Positions 32,643-40,548 of a stretch of DNA of 45,646 nt are shown in pieces. The position numbers and the translations under genes are program-made. This stretch comes from Planctomycetota bacterium (lineage in GTDB: Bacteria > Planctomycetota > UBA1135 > UBA2386), in assembly GCA_020849665.1 (NCBI GenBank), contig JADLFX010000040.1, positions 1 through 45,646 of the forward strand, written 5' to 3'. Within the stretch, counting starts at the first letter, position 1. Each line of letters begins with the position of its first letter. The notes under the pieces were generated by a model. That model did not search any database. It was not told the origin of the DNA and worked only from the letters and a program-made list of their open reading frames with translations.

Positions 32643-34034
32643 ATGCGCCTTCCCATCGCCATCGTCCTCGTCCTCGCCTCCCTCGCCGCCGCCCAGGGGC
32701 AGAACCCCCACAGCGACGGCCCCATCGTCCCCCTCGCGCTCCGCACCGCCACGGGTTCGCTGAACTGGAACGGCGCGCCGTTCGCCGGCACCCCCACGCG
32801 CTTCCAGCAGGTGGTGCGCGGCGACGAGCTGCCGCGGGGCTTCGAGATCGGCGGCCTGGGCCTGCGCAAGGACGGCCGGATCTACAGCTACCAGGGCCGC
32901 CGCGTGGATCTGGAGATCCGCATGGGTCCGACCTCGCGCGACCACGCCACCCTGGGTGCCGACTTCGCCGCCAACTTCGACGCGGGCGCGCCGCGCACGG
33001 TCCTGCCGCGGCAATGGGTGCGACTGCCGGACGTGCCCTGGAACCCGCCGGCGACGCCCGATGAGTTCTTCGGCTCGATCCGATTCGACCAGCCGTTCGA
33101 GTTCCGCGCGATTCCCGGCCGCAACCTGCTGATCGAGGTGCTGGTGTACGGCAACGAGTTCGGCTCGCAGAGCTTCACCTACCCGCTCGACGCCGGGTCG
33201 AACACCACCAGCTCGGTGGTCTCGGCGCCCGGCCCGAACGCCACCACGGGCTTCGTCCAGCGCGGCAGCGGGCTCGCGCTCTGCCTGCTGCGCGCCCACG
33301 ATCGCCGGGCCGGATTCGTGTCCACCCGCAACCCCTCGGCCCCGGCCGGCGCCGTGGGGCCGCGGCTGCGCGGGGGCGCGGAGCCGCTGCTGGGCAGCAC
33401 GGCCACGGTCGACTTCGCCGCGGGCGAGGCCGGCAGCGGCGCGATCCTGGTCAGCGCAGGACCGGCCAGGGCGCTGCGCCTGCCGATGCCGGGCTACCAG
33501 CTCCTCGTCCATGCGGACCTCGCGCAGCTCCTGGCGGCGTTCCCGGTTGCTCTGCCGCAGGGCTTCACCAGCTTCCCGATCGGCGTGGGCACCGATCCCG
33601 CCCTGCTCGGCGCCGACTTCGCGCTGCAGGGGATCCTGGCGCCCGCGCGCGCGCCCGCCACGCTGCGCGGCAGCAATCTGCTCCTGGCCAACGTCGGCGC
33701 CGCGTTCCTGGGCTCGATGGAGTTCGGCGTCCGCCACGGCCCGTACTCGATCGCCCCGTTCACGCACCTGGTCGACGAGAACCAGAAGATCCTGGAGCTC
33801 TACCACAACCAGGGCGAGACCTGGACCAAGGTCCAGCTCAAGCTGACCAAGCCGGCCGGCACCGGCCCGCTGCAGGTGCTGGTGAACGGCGCCACCTTCG
33901 GTCAGGTGGCGATCGAGGCCGCGGAAGGCACGGTGACCGTGGACGTGCCGCCCAACGGCGTGATCTCGCTCTTCAACGCGGGCATCCAGTCGCTGCCGAT
34001 GGACGTCACGTTCACGATGACGATCGTGGAGTGA
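32643..34034 (+). CDS. Secreted protein of unknown function, paralog of the 846-1859 product
   Basis: 463 residues from the ATG at 32643 (AAGGAGA at 32630-32636). The signal peptide is LPIAIVLVLASLAAAQG. The function is not recognised. The middle shows a segment with VDLEIRMGPTSRD, SIRFDQPFEF and GRNLLIEVLVYG, then YPLDAGSNTTSSV; equivalents occur in the protein at 846-1859. The following region holds LLGSTATVDFAAGEAGS and a second beta-rich block. Such proteins look like exported, repeat-derived beta domains and show no catalytic motif. The last 90 residues (ILELYHNQGETWTKVQLKL onward) form an extra domain not seen in the shorter paralog. It converges with the sigma factor gene at 34043. Confidence 0.75.
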   Translation: MRLPIAIVLVLASLAAAQGQNPHSDGPIVPLALRTATGSLNWNGAPFAGTPTRFQQVVRGDELPRGFEIGGLGLRKDGRIYSYQGRRVDLEIRMGPTSRDHATLGADFAANFDAGAPRTVLPRQWVRLPDVPWNPPATPDEFFGSIRFDQPFEFRAIPGRNLLIEVLVYGNEFGSQSFTYPLDAGSNTTSSVVSAPGPNATTGFVQRGSGLALCLLRAHDRRAGFVSTRNPSAPAGAVGPRLRGGAEPLLGSTATVDFAAGEAGSGAILVSAGPARALRLPMPGYQLLVHADLAQLLAAFPVALPQGFTSFPIGVGTDPALLGADFALQGILAPARAPATLRGSNLLLANVGAAFLGSMEFGVRHGPYSIAPFTHLVDENQKILELYHNQGETWTKVQLKLTKPAGTGPLQVLVNGATFGQVAIEAAEGTVTVDVPPNGVISLFNAGIQSLPMDVTFTMTIVE

Positions 34035-34046
34035 GCCAGGGCTCAC
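34031..34046. terminator. Palindrome spanning both stop codons of convergent genes
   Basis: GTGAGCC-AG-GGCTCAC: seven perfect pairs with a two-base centre. The TGA of the plus-strand gene (34032-34034) and of the minus-strand gene (34045-34043) both lie in the arms. There is no T-run. It may slow or end transcription from both sides. Confidence 0.35.
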
Positions 34047-34639
34047 CCCAGGAGCAGGGCGAGGCGTGCGCGGGCGCGGTGCAGCATCTGGCGCACCGCG
34101 TCCTCGCTCTTCCCCAGGCGCTTGCCGATCTCCTGGTGCGAGAGCCCGAGGATGCGCGCCAGGGTGATCACCTCGCGGAACTCCTCGGGCAGCTGGTCGA
34201 AGGCGCGCTCGATCCTGGCCACCTCTTCGCGCGCCATGGCTTCGCGGCTGGGCGTGCAGAGCACGCCGTAAGCGTCGAGCAGGTCGCGTGCCTCGCCCGT
34301 GTCGGCCTCGGGCCCTTCGTCGGGCCGCTCGCGCGACGAGTCGCGCTTGTGGGCCGTGTAGTACTTCTTGCGGTCGAGCACCTTGCGCAGCGCCATGGTG
34401 TAGAGCCAGCTGCGGAACGCGGACTCGTGCTCGCCGCGCAGCGTGCCGATCTCCTCCAGCACTTCCCGGCACACCGACTGCGCGAGATCCGAGGCCGACT
34501 CCTTGGCGCGCACCAGGGCGCCGCCGTGCAGGCGCAGGTAGGCGCGCAGCCCGGGCAGGTGGCGGGAGAGCAGCGCGTCGAGCGCGGCGCGGTCGCCCTG
34601 GCGCGCGCGGGCGACGAGCTCGTTGGCTGGCTGGTCCAT
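34043..34639 (-). CDS. ECF-family RNA polymerase sigma factor
   Basis: 198 residues from the ATG at 34639. Region 2: LVARARQGDRAALDALLSRH, then ASDLAQSVCREVLEEIG and FRSWLYTMALRKVLDRKKYY. A charged linker of about 35 residues, rich in Asp, Glu and Arg, follows. Region 4: AFDQLPEEFREVITLARILG, LSHQEIGKRLGKSEDAVRQ (helix-turn-helix) and MLHRARARLALLL. It is divergent from the first kinase-FGE gene, with 94 bp between starts, and has no anti-sigma neighbour. Control by the adjacent kinase is an inference. It is clearly diverged from the sigma factor at 4443. Confidence 0.94.
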   Translation of the reverse strand: MDQPANELVARARQGDRAALDALLSRHLPGLRAYLRLHGGALVRAKESASDLAQSVCREVLEEIGTLRGEHESAFRSWLYTMALRKVLDRKKYYTAHKRDSSRERPDEGPEADTGEARDLLDAYGVLCTPSREAMAREEVARIERAFDQLPEEFREVITLARILGLSHQEIGKRLGKSEDAVRQMLHRARARLALLLG

Positions 34640-34701
34640 GACGTGGCCCGGCGTGGCGCCGGTGCAGGACGGACGATAGCGCAGGGCACGCGCCGCCGGC
34701 C

Positions 34702-34718
34702 TTGGCACGCCGCTGGCT
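34702..34718 (+). promoter_or_regulatory. Weak sigma54-like -24/-12 match upstream of the kinase-FGE genes
   Basis: TTGGCACG, four bases, TGGCT. The GG (34704-34705) and GC (34716-34717) are 12 bases apart as in -24/-12 promoters; one base of the -12 element differs. A start site would fall only a few bases before the GTG at 34734, so the later ATG at 34773 would have to be used, or this is a chance match in GC-rich DNA. Confidence 0.2.
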
Positions 34719-34733
34719 ATAGTCGGTGCCGGT

Positions 34734-37577
34734 GTGAGCGAGGCGCCGGAGCCACCTGGAAGCGCGGAACCGATGCCCGGCCCGGCATCGGCGGATCGGC
34801 TGCTCCTGCGGTGCCTGCGCCTCGCGCGAGAGGGACGCGCGGGCGAGGCGGAGGCGCTCCTGGCCGCGGCGCCGGCGACCGCGGCGTTGCGCGCGGAATA
34901 CGCCGCGCTCGCGGCGTTGCCCGAGCCCGAGCCGGGCACGGCGGCGCCGCGGGGGTATTCGCTCCTGCGTCGTCTCGGCCAGGGCGGCATGGGCGTGGTG
35001 GACCTCGCCGAGGACCTGGCCCTGGAGCGCCTGGTCGCGCTGAAGCGGATCCGGCCGGAACTGCTGCTCGCACCCACGGCGCGGGCGCGGTTCCTGCGCG
35101 AAGCGCGGGCGCTGGCGGGCGTGGCACATCCCAACGTCGTGCGGGTCCACGCCGTGGCCGAGATCGCGGGCCAGCCCACGCTGGTGCTCGAGTACGTCCC
35201 CGGCGAGGCCCTGGCGACCCGGCTCGAACGCCTGACGGCGCGCGGCGCGGCGCTGCGCCCGGCGGAGGTCCTGCGCGTGGGGATCGCGCTCGCCGACGCG
35301 CTCGCCGCGGCGCATGCCGCGGGCGTGCTGCACCGCGACGTGAAGCCGGGCAACGTGCGCCTCGCGCCCGACGGACGCGTGCTGCTGCTCGACTTCGGCC
35401 TGGCGCGGATCCTCGACGACGCGGCGCTCACGCGCGCGGGGCACTTCCAGGGGTCGCTGCTCTACTGCGCCCCCGAACAGGCACGCGGCGATCTGGACCG
35501 CGTCGGCCCCGCGGCGGACGTGTACGCCCTGGGTGCCACGCTCTACGAATGCCTCGCCGGCCGGCCGCCGTTCGCGGCGCCGACTAGCGCCGAGCTCCTG
35601 TGGCAGATCGAGCGTCTCGACCCCACGCCTCTGCGCCGCCTCGTCCCCGGCATCCCCGGCGATCTCGCCACGGTCGTCGAGCACGCCCTGGGCAAGGCGC
35701 CGGAGCGACGCTACGCGGATGGCCGCGCGTTCGCCGAGGACCTGCGCGCCGTCGCGGAGCACCGGCCGATCCGGGCCCGCCCACCCGGGCCGCTGCGCCG
35801 CGTCCTCGCGCGGCTGCGGCGACACCGGGCGGCCAGCACCGCTGTGACCGTGGTCCTGTTGGCGGCGGCCGGCCTCCTGGCCGTGCAGGCGGAGCTGGCC
35901 GCGGCTGCCCGCGCGGAACAGGAGCGGCTGGCGGAAGCCGACCTCGGCGCGGCGCGTGACGAGCTGGAGTGCTACTCCCGGGATGCCAGCGCCGCCGAGC
36001 GCCTCGCTCCCGAGCTGCGCGAACTGGAGGCGAGGGCGCGCGAGGCCTGGCAACCGGCGCGCGTGCACGAGTGGCGGACGGCGCTCGCGGCACGGGTGCG
36101 GGCCTTGCAGGCGCGCGCGGCGTCGGCGTTCGAAGCGGCGCTCCAGCGGATCCATGCGGCACGGCTGCGCGGGGCCCCCGACCTGGTGGTCGAGAGCGAG
36201 CTCCTGCGGGCATGGTGGATCCACGCCCAGGCCGGCGGCTCGGTGCGGGGCGACCACGTGTCCGGCCCACGCGTGCCGGCCTCGTTCGCGGGCCCGCTCC
36301 GGTTGCTGGCCCGGGTCTCCCTCGTCGCTCCGGATTGGATCACGGTCCAGGTCGTGGTCGAACCCGCCCACGCGCGGGTCCACGCCCTCGTGTGGCGGGA
36401 GGAACCACCCACCTCGGACGAGGATGCGCCATCGGGGCTCATCGCGGAACGGGGCAAGGTCGCAACGCCGCGAGCCGGGTTCGTCCTGGTGCCGGCGGCG
36501 GGCCTGCCATCGTCCTCGCCTCTGGAGGCCATGGACCGGATCGTGGCCGTCGACGGCGTCGCGGTGGATGGCCTCGACGCCAGCGCGGTGGCGCGGCTGG
36601 CCCGCAGGGTCCGCGCCGAAGGCGGCGTCCTGGAAGTCCTGCGCGCGGGCGAGGGCCTGCAGCTTCGTGCGAGGTCCGGCGTGCCCGTGCTGCCCGCAGC
36701 CCGCGCCTGCGTGCCAGATTCCCGCGACGCGTTGCCCCCCGACTTGACGCTGCGGGTGCCGCGCGGCACCTGGCTCCTCGCGACCGCCGAGGGCCACGAG
36801 CCGCTGCTCTGGCCCGCCGGCGGCGGGGGCGCGGAGCCCCTGGTCTTGCGCCTCAATCCGCAGGGCGGCGCCCCGGAGGGCTGCGTGCGCCTGCCCGTGG
36901 GGGGTGGCCAGCCCGAAACGTGGATCCAGCAGCGCGAGGTCACCTGCGGCGAGTACCTCGCGTTCCTTGCGGACCCGCAGACGCGCGCACGGAGCGACGC
37001 AGAGTCACGTCTCCACCTCGTGCCACGCACCCTGCGCGGGGACGCGGAGCAGCCGCTGTGGGCGCGCGGCGCGGACGGCTCCTGGCGGCTGCCGCCGGAG
37101 TTCCCGGCCGATGCCCCGGTGAGCGGGGTGAGCTGGCATGACGCACGGGAGTATGCGCGCTGGCGCAGCCGCGTGGCCGAGCTGCGCGGCGAACCGTGGG
37201 TCTTCGCCCTGCCGAGCGCGGCGGAGTGGCGCGCGGCCGCCGGCGCCGCCGACGGGCGGACCTACGTGTGCGGTGAGCGGTTCCGGCCGAACTGGCTCGG
37301 GTCGTGGTACGCGGAGCCCGATCCGCCCACGGGCGTGGAGCCGGGCGGTGTCCGCCCCTGGGATCGATCCGTGCTCGGCGTGCACGACCTCGGCGGCGGT
37401 GTGCGCGAGTGGGTCGAGGACGCGGCCCGGGTGGGCGAGGAGCAACGGCTGCAGCTGGGCGGGGCCTGGGCGCTGAAGCACGCGTTCGAGTTCGCGCTGC
37501 AGCGCGGCGCCGCCGCTCCGGCGGCGAGCACCTCGGTGTACGTGGGGTTCCGCCTCGTGGTGCGGCGGCGGGCATGA
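34734..37577 (+). CDS. Ser/Thr protein kinase fused to a PDZ-like segment and an FGE-sulfatase domain
   Basis: 947 residues from the GTG at 34734; an ATG at 34773 is an alternative. The kinase domain (about 75-345) is complete: GQGGMG (83-88), Lys104, HRDVKPGN (200-207), DFG (220-222), APE (246-248). Membrane helix 368-384. A helical, probably coiled, region follows (385-470). Near residue 600 MDRIVAVDGVAVDGLDASA looks like part of a PDZ domain. The C terminus (about 700-947) is a formylglycine-generating-enzyme/SUMF1-like domain: QQREVTCGEYLAFLADP, PVSGVSWHDAREYARW, FALPSAAEWRAAAG, VHDLGGGVREWVED and VGFRLV. Such domains at kinase C termini usually bind ligands rather than modify sulfatases. 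It overlaps the next, similar gene by 4 bp. Confidence 0.92.
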   Translation: MSEAPEPPGSAEPMPGPASADRLLLRCLRLAREGRAGEAEALLAAAPATAALRAEYAALAALPEPEPGTAAPRGYSLLRRLGQGGMGVVDLAEDLALERLVALKRIRPELLLAPTARARFLREARALAGVAHPNVVRVHAVAEIAGQPTLVLEYVPGEALATRLERLTARGAALRPAEVLRVGIALADALAAAHAAGVLHRDVKPGNVRLAPDGRVLLLDFGLARILDDAALTRAGHFQGSLLYCAPEQARGDLDRVGPAADVYALGATLYECLAGRPPFAAPTSAELLWQIERLDPTPLRRLVPGIPGDLATVVEHALGKAPERRYADGRAFAEDLRAVAEHRPIRARPPGPLRRVLARLRRHRAASTAVTVVLLAAAGLLAVQAELAAAARAEQERLAEADLGAARDELECYSRDASAAERLAPELRELEARAREAWQPARVHEWRTALAARVRALQARAASAFEAALQRIHAARLRGAPDLVVESELLRAWWIHAQAGGSVRGDHVSGPRVPASFAGPLRLLARVSLVAPDWITVQVVVEPAHARVHALVWREEPPTSDEDAPSGLIAERGKVATPRAGFVLVPAAGLPSSSPLEAMDRIVAVDGVAVDGLDASAVARLARRVRAEGGVLEVLRAGEGLQLRARSGVPVLPAARACVPDSRDALPPDLTLRVPRGTWLLATAEGHEPLLWPAGGGGAEPLVLRLNPQGGAPEGCVRLPVGGGQPETWIQQREVTCGEYLAFLADPQTRARSDAESRLHLVPRTLRGDAEQPLWARGADGSWRLPPEFPADAPVSGVSWHDAREYARWRSRVAELRGEPWVFALPSAAEWRAAAGAADGRTYVCGERFRPNWLGSWYAEPDPPTGVEPGGVRPWDRSVLGVHDLGGGVREWVEDAARVGEEQRLQLGGAWALKHAFEFALQRGAAAPAASTSVYVGFRLVVRRRA

Positions 37578-40510
37578 ACGAGCGCCTGGAGGAGCTCCTG
37601 GTGGAGTGCCTCGACGCGTGGGAGCGGGGCGCACCCGGGGCCGTGGACGCGATCCTGGCGCGCGAGCCCGCGCACGCGGGGGCTCTGCGTCGCGAACTCG
37701 CCAGGCTCGAGGCGATGGGGATGCTCGCGCCCGCGCCGGCCGCGACGGAGCGTCGCATCGGACCCTACGTGCTCCTGGGCGAAGTGGGCCGGGGGGCTCA
37801 GGCAGTCCTGCATCTCGCAAGGCACGCCGAGCTGCGCCGCCTGGTCGCGCTGAAGGTGGCCGACGAGCCGGAGGCTCGTGCGCGCCTCCTGGCCGAGGGC
37901 CGCGTCCTGGGCCGGCTCGCGCACCCGAACCTGCCCGCCGTGCACGAGGTGGGCGAGACGCAGGGCGTCGCGTTCCTGGCGATGGAGTACGTGCGGGGCG
38001 TGGCGCTGGATGCGTGGTGGGTGCGGAGCGGGCGCGGCGACGTGGGCGCCTGCCTGCGGCTCTTCCGGGACCTCGCGCTCGCGCTCGACCACGCGCATGC
38101 GAACGGGGTGGTGCACGGGGATCTCAAGCCCGAGCACGTCCTGGTCACTGCCGAGGGGCGCGCGGTCGTGGTCGACTTCGGTCTCGCCACCGGCCTCGCG
38201 GCGGGGGCCGTCCTGGGCGCCGGCCCGCTCGGCAACCTCGCGTACGCGGCCCCGGAGCGGGTGCGCGGAGACCTCGGCCCGGTGGGGCCCGCCGCCGATC
38301 TCTACGCCCTCGGCGCGCTCCTGCACGGCGCGCTGCGCGGGTGGGCCGTGGGCGCGCGGCCGTCGTCGATGGCGCTGCATGCGCGCCTGGCGGGCGGGGC
38401 CGAGGCTCTGCCCCGCCTGTCCCGCCGTGAGGCACCGCCCGAGCTGGCTCTCGTGGTCGCACAGGCCACGGCCTGGCATCCGCGTGACCGCTATGCCCGA
38501 TGCGCCGAGTTCGCCGCCGACCTGGAGGCCGTGCTCGAGTACCGCGCGGTACGCGCGCGCGGACTGCCCTGGTGGCGCCGGGTGCAGGTGTGGAGCCGGC
38601 GGCATCCATGGCGGGCGACGGGCCTGCTGGCGTGCGTGGCGTTCGCGGCGGCCGTGCGCCTGTTGGTGACCGTGGCCGAGGGCGTGTCCCCGCGCAGGGC
38701 GCAGGAGCTCCTGGCGGCCGCGGCGCGGCGCGTCGAGGACGTGGATCGTGCGCTGCGGCGCACGGCGGAGGTCCAGCCGGTGATCCGGCGTGTTCGATCC
38801 GCGTTCGAGCGCCGTTACGTGCCGGCCGAGGAACGGGCGGAGCTCGTGCGTGCGGAGGCTGCGGCACGTGGCTCCCGGGCCGAGGCACGGGACCTGCGGG
38901 ACCAGGTCCTGCACGACGCGCTCGTGGCCCGCGAGCGCGACCCGGCCGGCGCCGATCGGGTGCTCGCGGCCCTGCATCTCGCCGAGTTCCACGCGGCGCG
39001 TGCCGCAGACGACGCGGCGGCGGCGCGCGTCGCGCGGGCACTGGTGATGGCGCACGATTCCGCGGGCGCGCACGCGGGCGCACTCCGCGCCGTGGCCGGG
39101 CTGGCGCTGCATGTGGAACCGGCGGACGCGCGCGGGTGGCTGTTCCGCTCGATCCGCGAGGAGGAGGTCGTCGAGGGCGGCGCCGACCGCCTGGTCCCCG
39201 CGCCCCTGGCCGGGCCGGCGACGGCCCTGCCGGTGCGCAGCGGCGAGCACGTGCTGCGCGTGGTGGCGGGACCCGAGCCCTACGCTCCCGAGAATCTGAT
39301 CGTGCGCCTTGCCGGCGCCGCGGTGGCGGACGCGGTCTTCGTCGTGTCCGGCGCAGAGCCGCTGCGTCCGCTCGACCGGATCGTGGCCGTCGACGGCGAA
39401 CCGGTGCGGGACCTCTACCCGATCGACTACCTCGCACCGGGGGAGCACCGCTTCGAGCTCGCGCGCGGCGCGGAACGCGTGGTGGTCCGGGGCAGCAAGT
39501 CCGGCCTGCGCCTGCGCGCCCTGGACGCGCGTGGCCTCGCCGAGGAGGGGCCGGGCCTGGGCCTCGCGATCCGGGCCACCGTCGTCGCGGACGGAGCCGC
39601 GCGGGAAGCCGTGATCCCGCCCGGTCTGCGCGTGCGACCCACGGCCGCGCCGCTCCTGGTGCGCGCGGCCGACGCGCGTTCCCTGCCGTTGCGCGCGTCC
39701 CTCGAGGAGGGGCTCTACACGCTGCTCCTGCGCGCGCCGGGTCGCTGCGACGTGCGCCTGGCCCTGGATCTGCGCGCCGGCGAGCAACGGAGCGTGCACG
39801 TGACGCGGCCGCGCGCGGGCGCCGCGCCGGCGGGGTTCGTGCGGGTGGTGCCGGAAGTGGGTGAGTCGTTCTGGATCCAGGAACGCGAGACCACGGTGGC
39901 GGAGTGGCTGGAGTTCCTCAACGACCCCGAGATCCGCGCGCGGCGCGCCACGCTGCCGGCCCACGCGTTCCTGCCGCGGCGCACCGTGGGCGATGGCTAC
40001 GCGCCGTTCCTGCAGCCGGGGCCGGACGGCCGCTGCGCGCTGCCGCGTGGCTGGTATCCCGAGCACCCCGTGTTCGGCATCGACCGCGGCGACGCCGAGG
40101 CCTATGCCGCCTGGCGCACCAGGCGCGAGGGCGCGGCGCTCGGGCTGCGCTTCGCCCTGCCCACGCCCGCGGAGTGGCTCGGTGCCGCAGCGGCCGGGCC
40201 GCGGCGCTCCCACGTCCACGGCGGCACCCACGATCCGCGTTGGTGCAAGGGAGCGCTCAGCCGTCCGGCGCTCGACCTCGAGCCCGGGCTGCGCTTCCCC
40301 GTCGACGAGTCGCCGCTGGGCGTGTTCGACCTCGCCGGCAGCCTCGCCGAGTGGGGCGACGGCGCGCCCGAGGACGGCACGGGCCGCGCGCTGATCCTGG
40401 GCGGCTCGGCCCTCGACAGCCACCCCGACGAGTTCCGCAGCGACGCCGTGAACGGCGCGCCGCCGGACCTCGTGGCCATGAACCTGGGGTTCCGGCTGGT
40501 GGCGCGGTGA
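37574..40510 (+). CDS. Diverged Ser/Thr kinase-PDZ-FGE fusion, tandem paralog with altered active site
   Basis: 978 residues. Same layout as the upstream protein: kinase fold (about 63-330), membrane helix near 348-368, a PDZ-like LDRIVAVDGEPVRDLYPID near residue 599, and an FGE-like C terminus (about 758-978) with IQERETTVAEWLEFLNDP, ALPTPAEWLGAAA, VFDLAGSLAEWGDG and LGFRLV. The kinase signature is changed: the glycine loop reads GEVGRGAQAVLH without the third glycine, and the catalytic loop reads HGDLKPEH instead of HRD. Lys94, DFG (201-203) and APE (226-228) remain. It may be a weak kinase or a pseudokinase that regulates its neighbour. ATGA overlap with the upstream gene implies co-translation. 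Confidence 0.92.
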   Translation: MNERLEELLVECLDAWERGAPGAVDAILAREPAHAGALRRELARLEAMGMLAPAPAATERRIGPYVLLGEVGRGAQAVLHLARHAELRRLVALKVADEPEARARLLAEGRVLGRLAHPNLPAVHEVGETQGVAFLAMEYVRGVALDAWWVRSGRGDVGACLRLFRDLALALDHAHANGVVHGDLKPEHVLVTAEGRAVVVDFGLATGLAAGAVLGAGPLGNLAYAAPERVRGDLGPVGPAADLYALGALLHGALRGWAVGARPSSMALHARLAGGAEALPRLSRREAPPELALVVAQATAWHPRDRYARCAEFAADLEAVLEYRAVRARGLPWWRRVQVWSRRHPWRATGLLACVAFAAAVRLLVTVAEGVSPRRAQELLAAAARRVEDVDRALRRTAEVQPVIRRVRSAFERRYVPAEERAELVRAEAAARGSRAEARDLRDQVLHDALVARERDPAGADRVLAALHLAEFHAARAADDAAAARVARALVMAHDSAGAHAGALRAVAGLALHVEPADARGWLFRSIREEEVVEGGADRLVPAPLAGPATALPVRSGEHVLRVVAGPEPYAPENLIVRLAGAAVADAVFVVSGAEPLRPLDRIVAVDGEPVRDLYPIDYLAPGEHRFELARGAERVVVRGSKSGLRLRALDARGLAEEGPGLGLAIRATVVADGAAREAVIPPGLRVRPTAAPLLVRAADARSLPLRASLEEGLYTLLLRAPGRCDVRLALDLRAGEQRSVHVTRPRAGAAPAGFVRVVPEVGESFWIQERETTVAEWLEFLNDPEIRARRATLPAHAFLPRRTVGDGYAPFLQPGPDGRCALPRGWYPEHPVFGIDRGDAEAYAAWRTRREGAALGLRFALPTPAEWLGAAAAGPRRSHVHGGTHDPRWCKGALSRPALDLEPGLRFPVDESPLGVFDLAGSLAEWGDGAPEDGTGRALILGGSALDSHPDEFRSDAVNGAPPDLVAMNLGFRLVAR

Positions 40511-40548
40511 GGTGGCGGCGGCCCGCGCCGGGTGTCCCGCCTCAGCGC
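40504..40548. terminator. Imperfect dyad between convergent genes
   Basis: GCGGTGAGG (40504-40512) pairs with CCTCAGCGC (40540-40548) with one mismatch; the arms hold the stop codons of both convergent genes. The GC-rich loop has no T-run. It is weaker than the other two convergent palindromes. Confidence 0.2.

Noticed and set aside
32442..36797. A 1451-codon minus-strand open frame opposite the secreted protein and kinase genes
   Set aside because: It overlaps in antisense three well-supported genes and has shadow-type composition.
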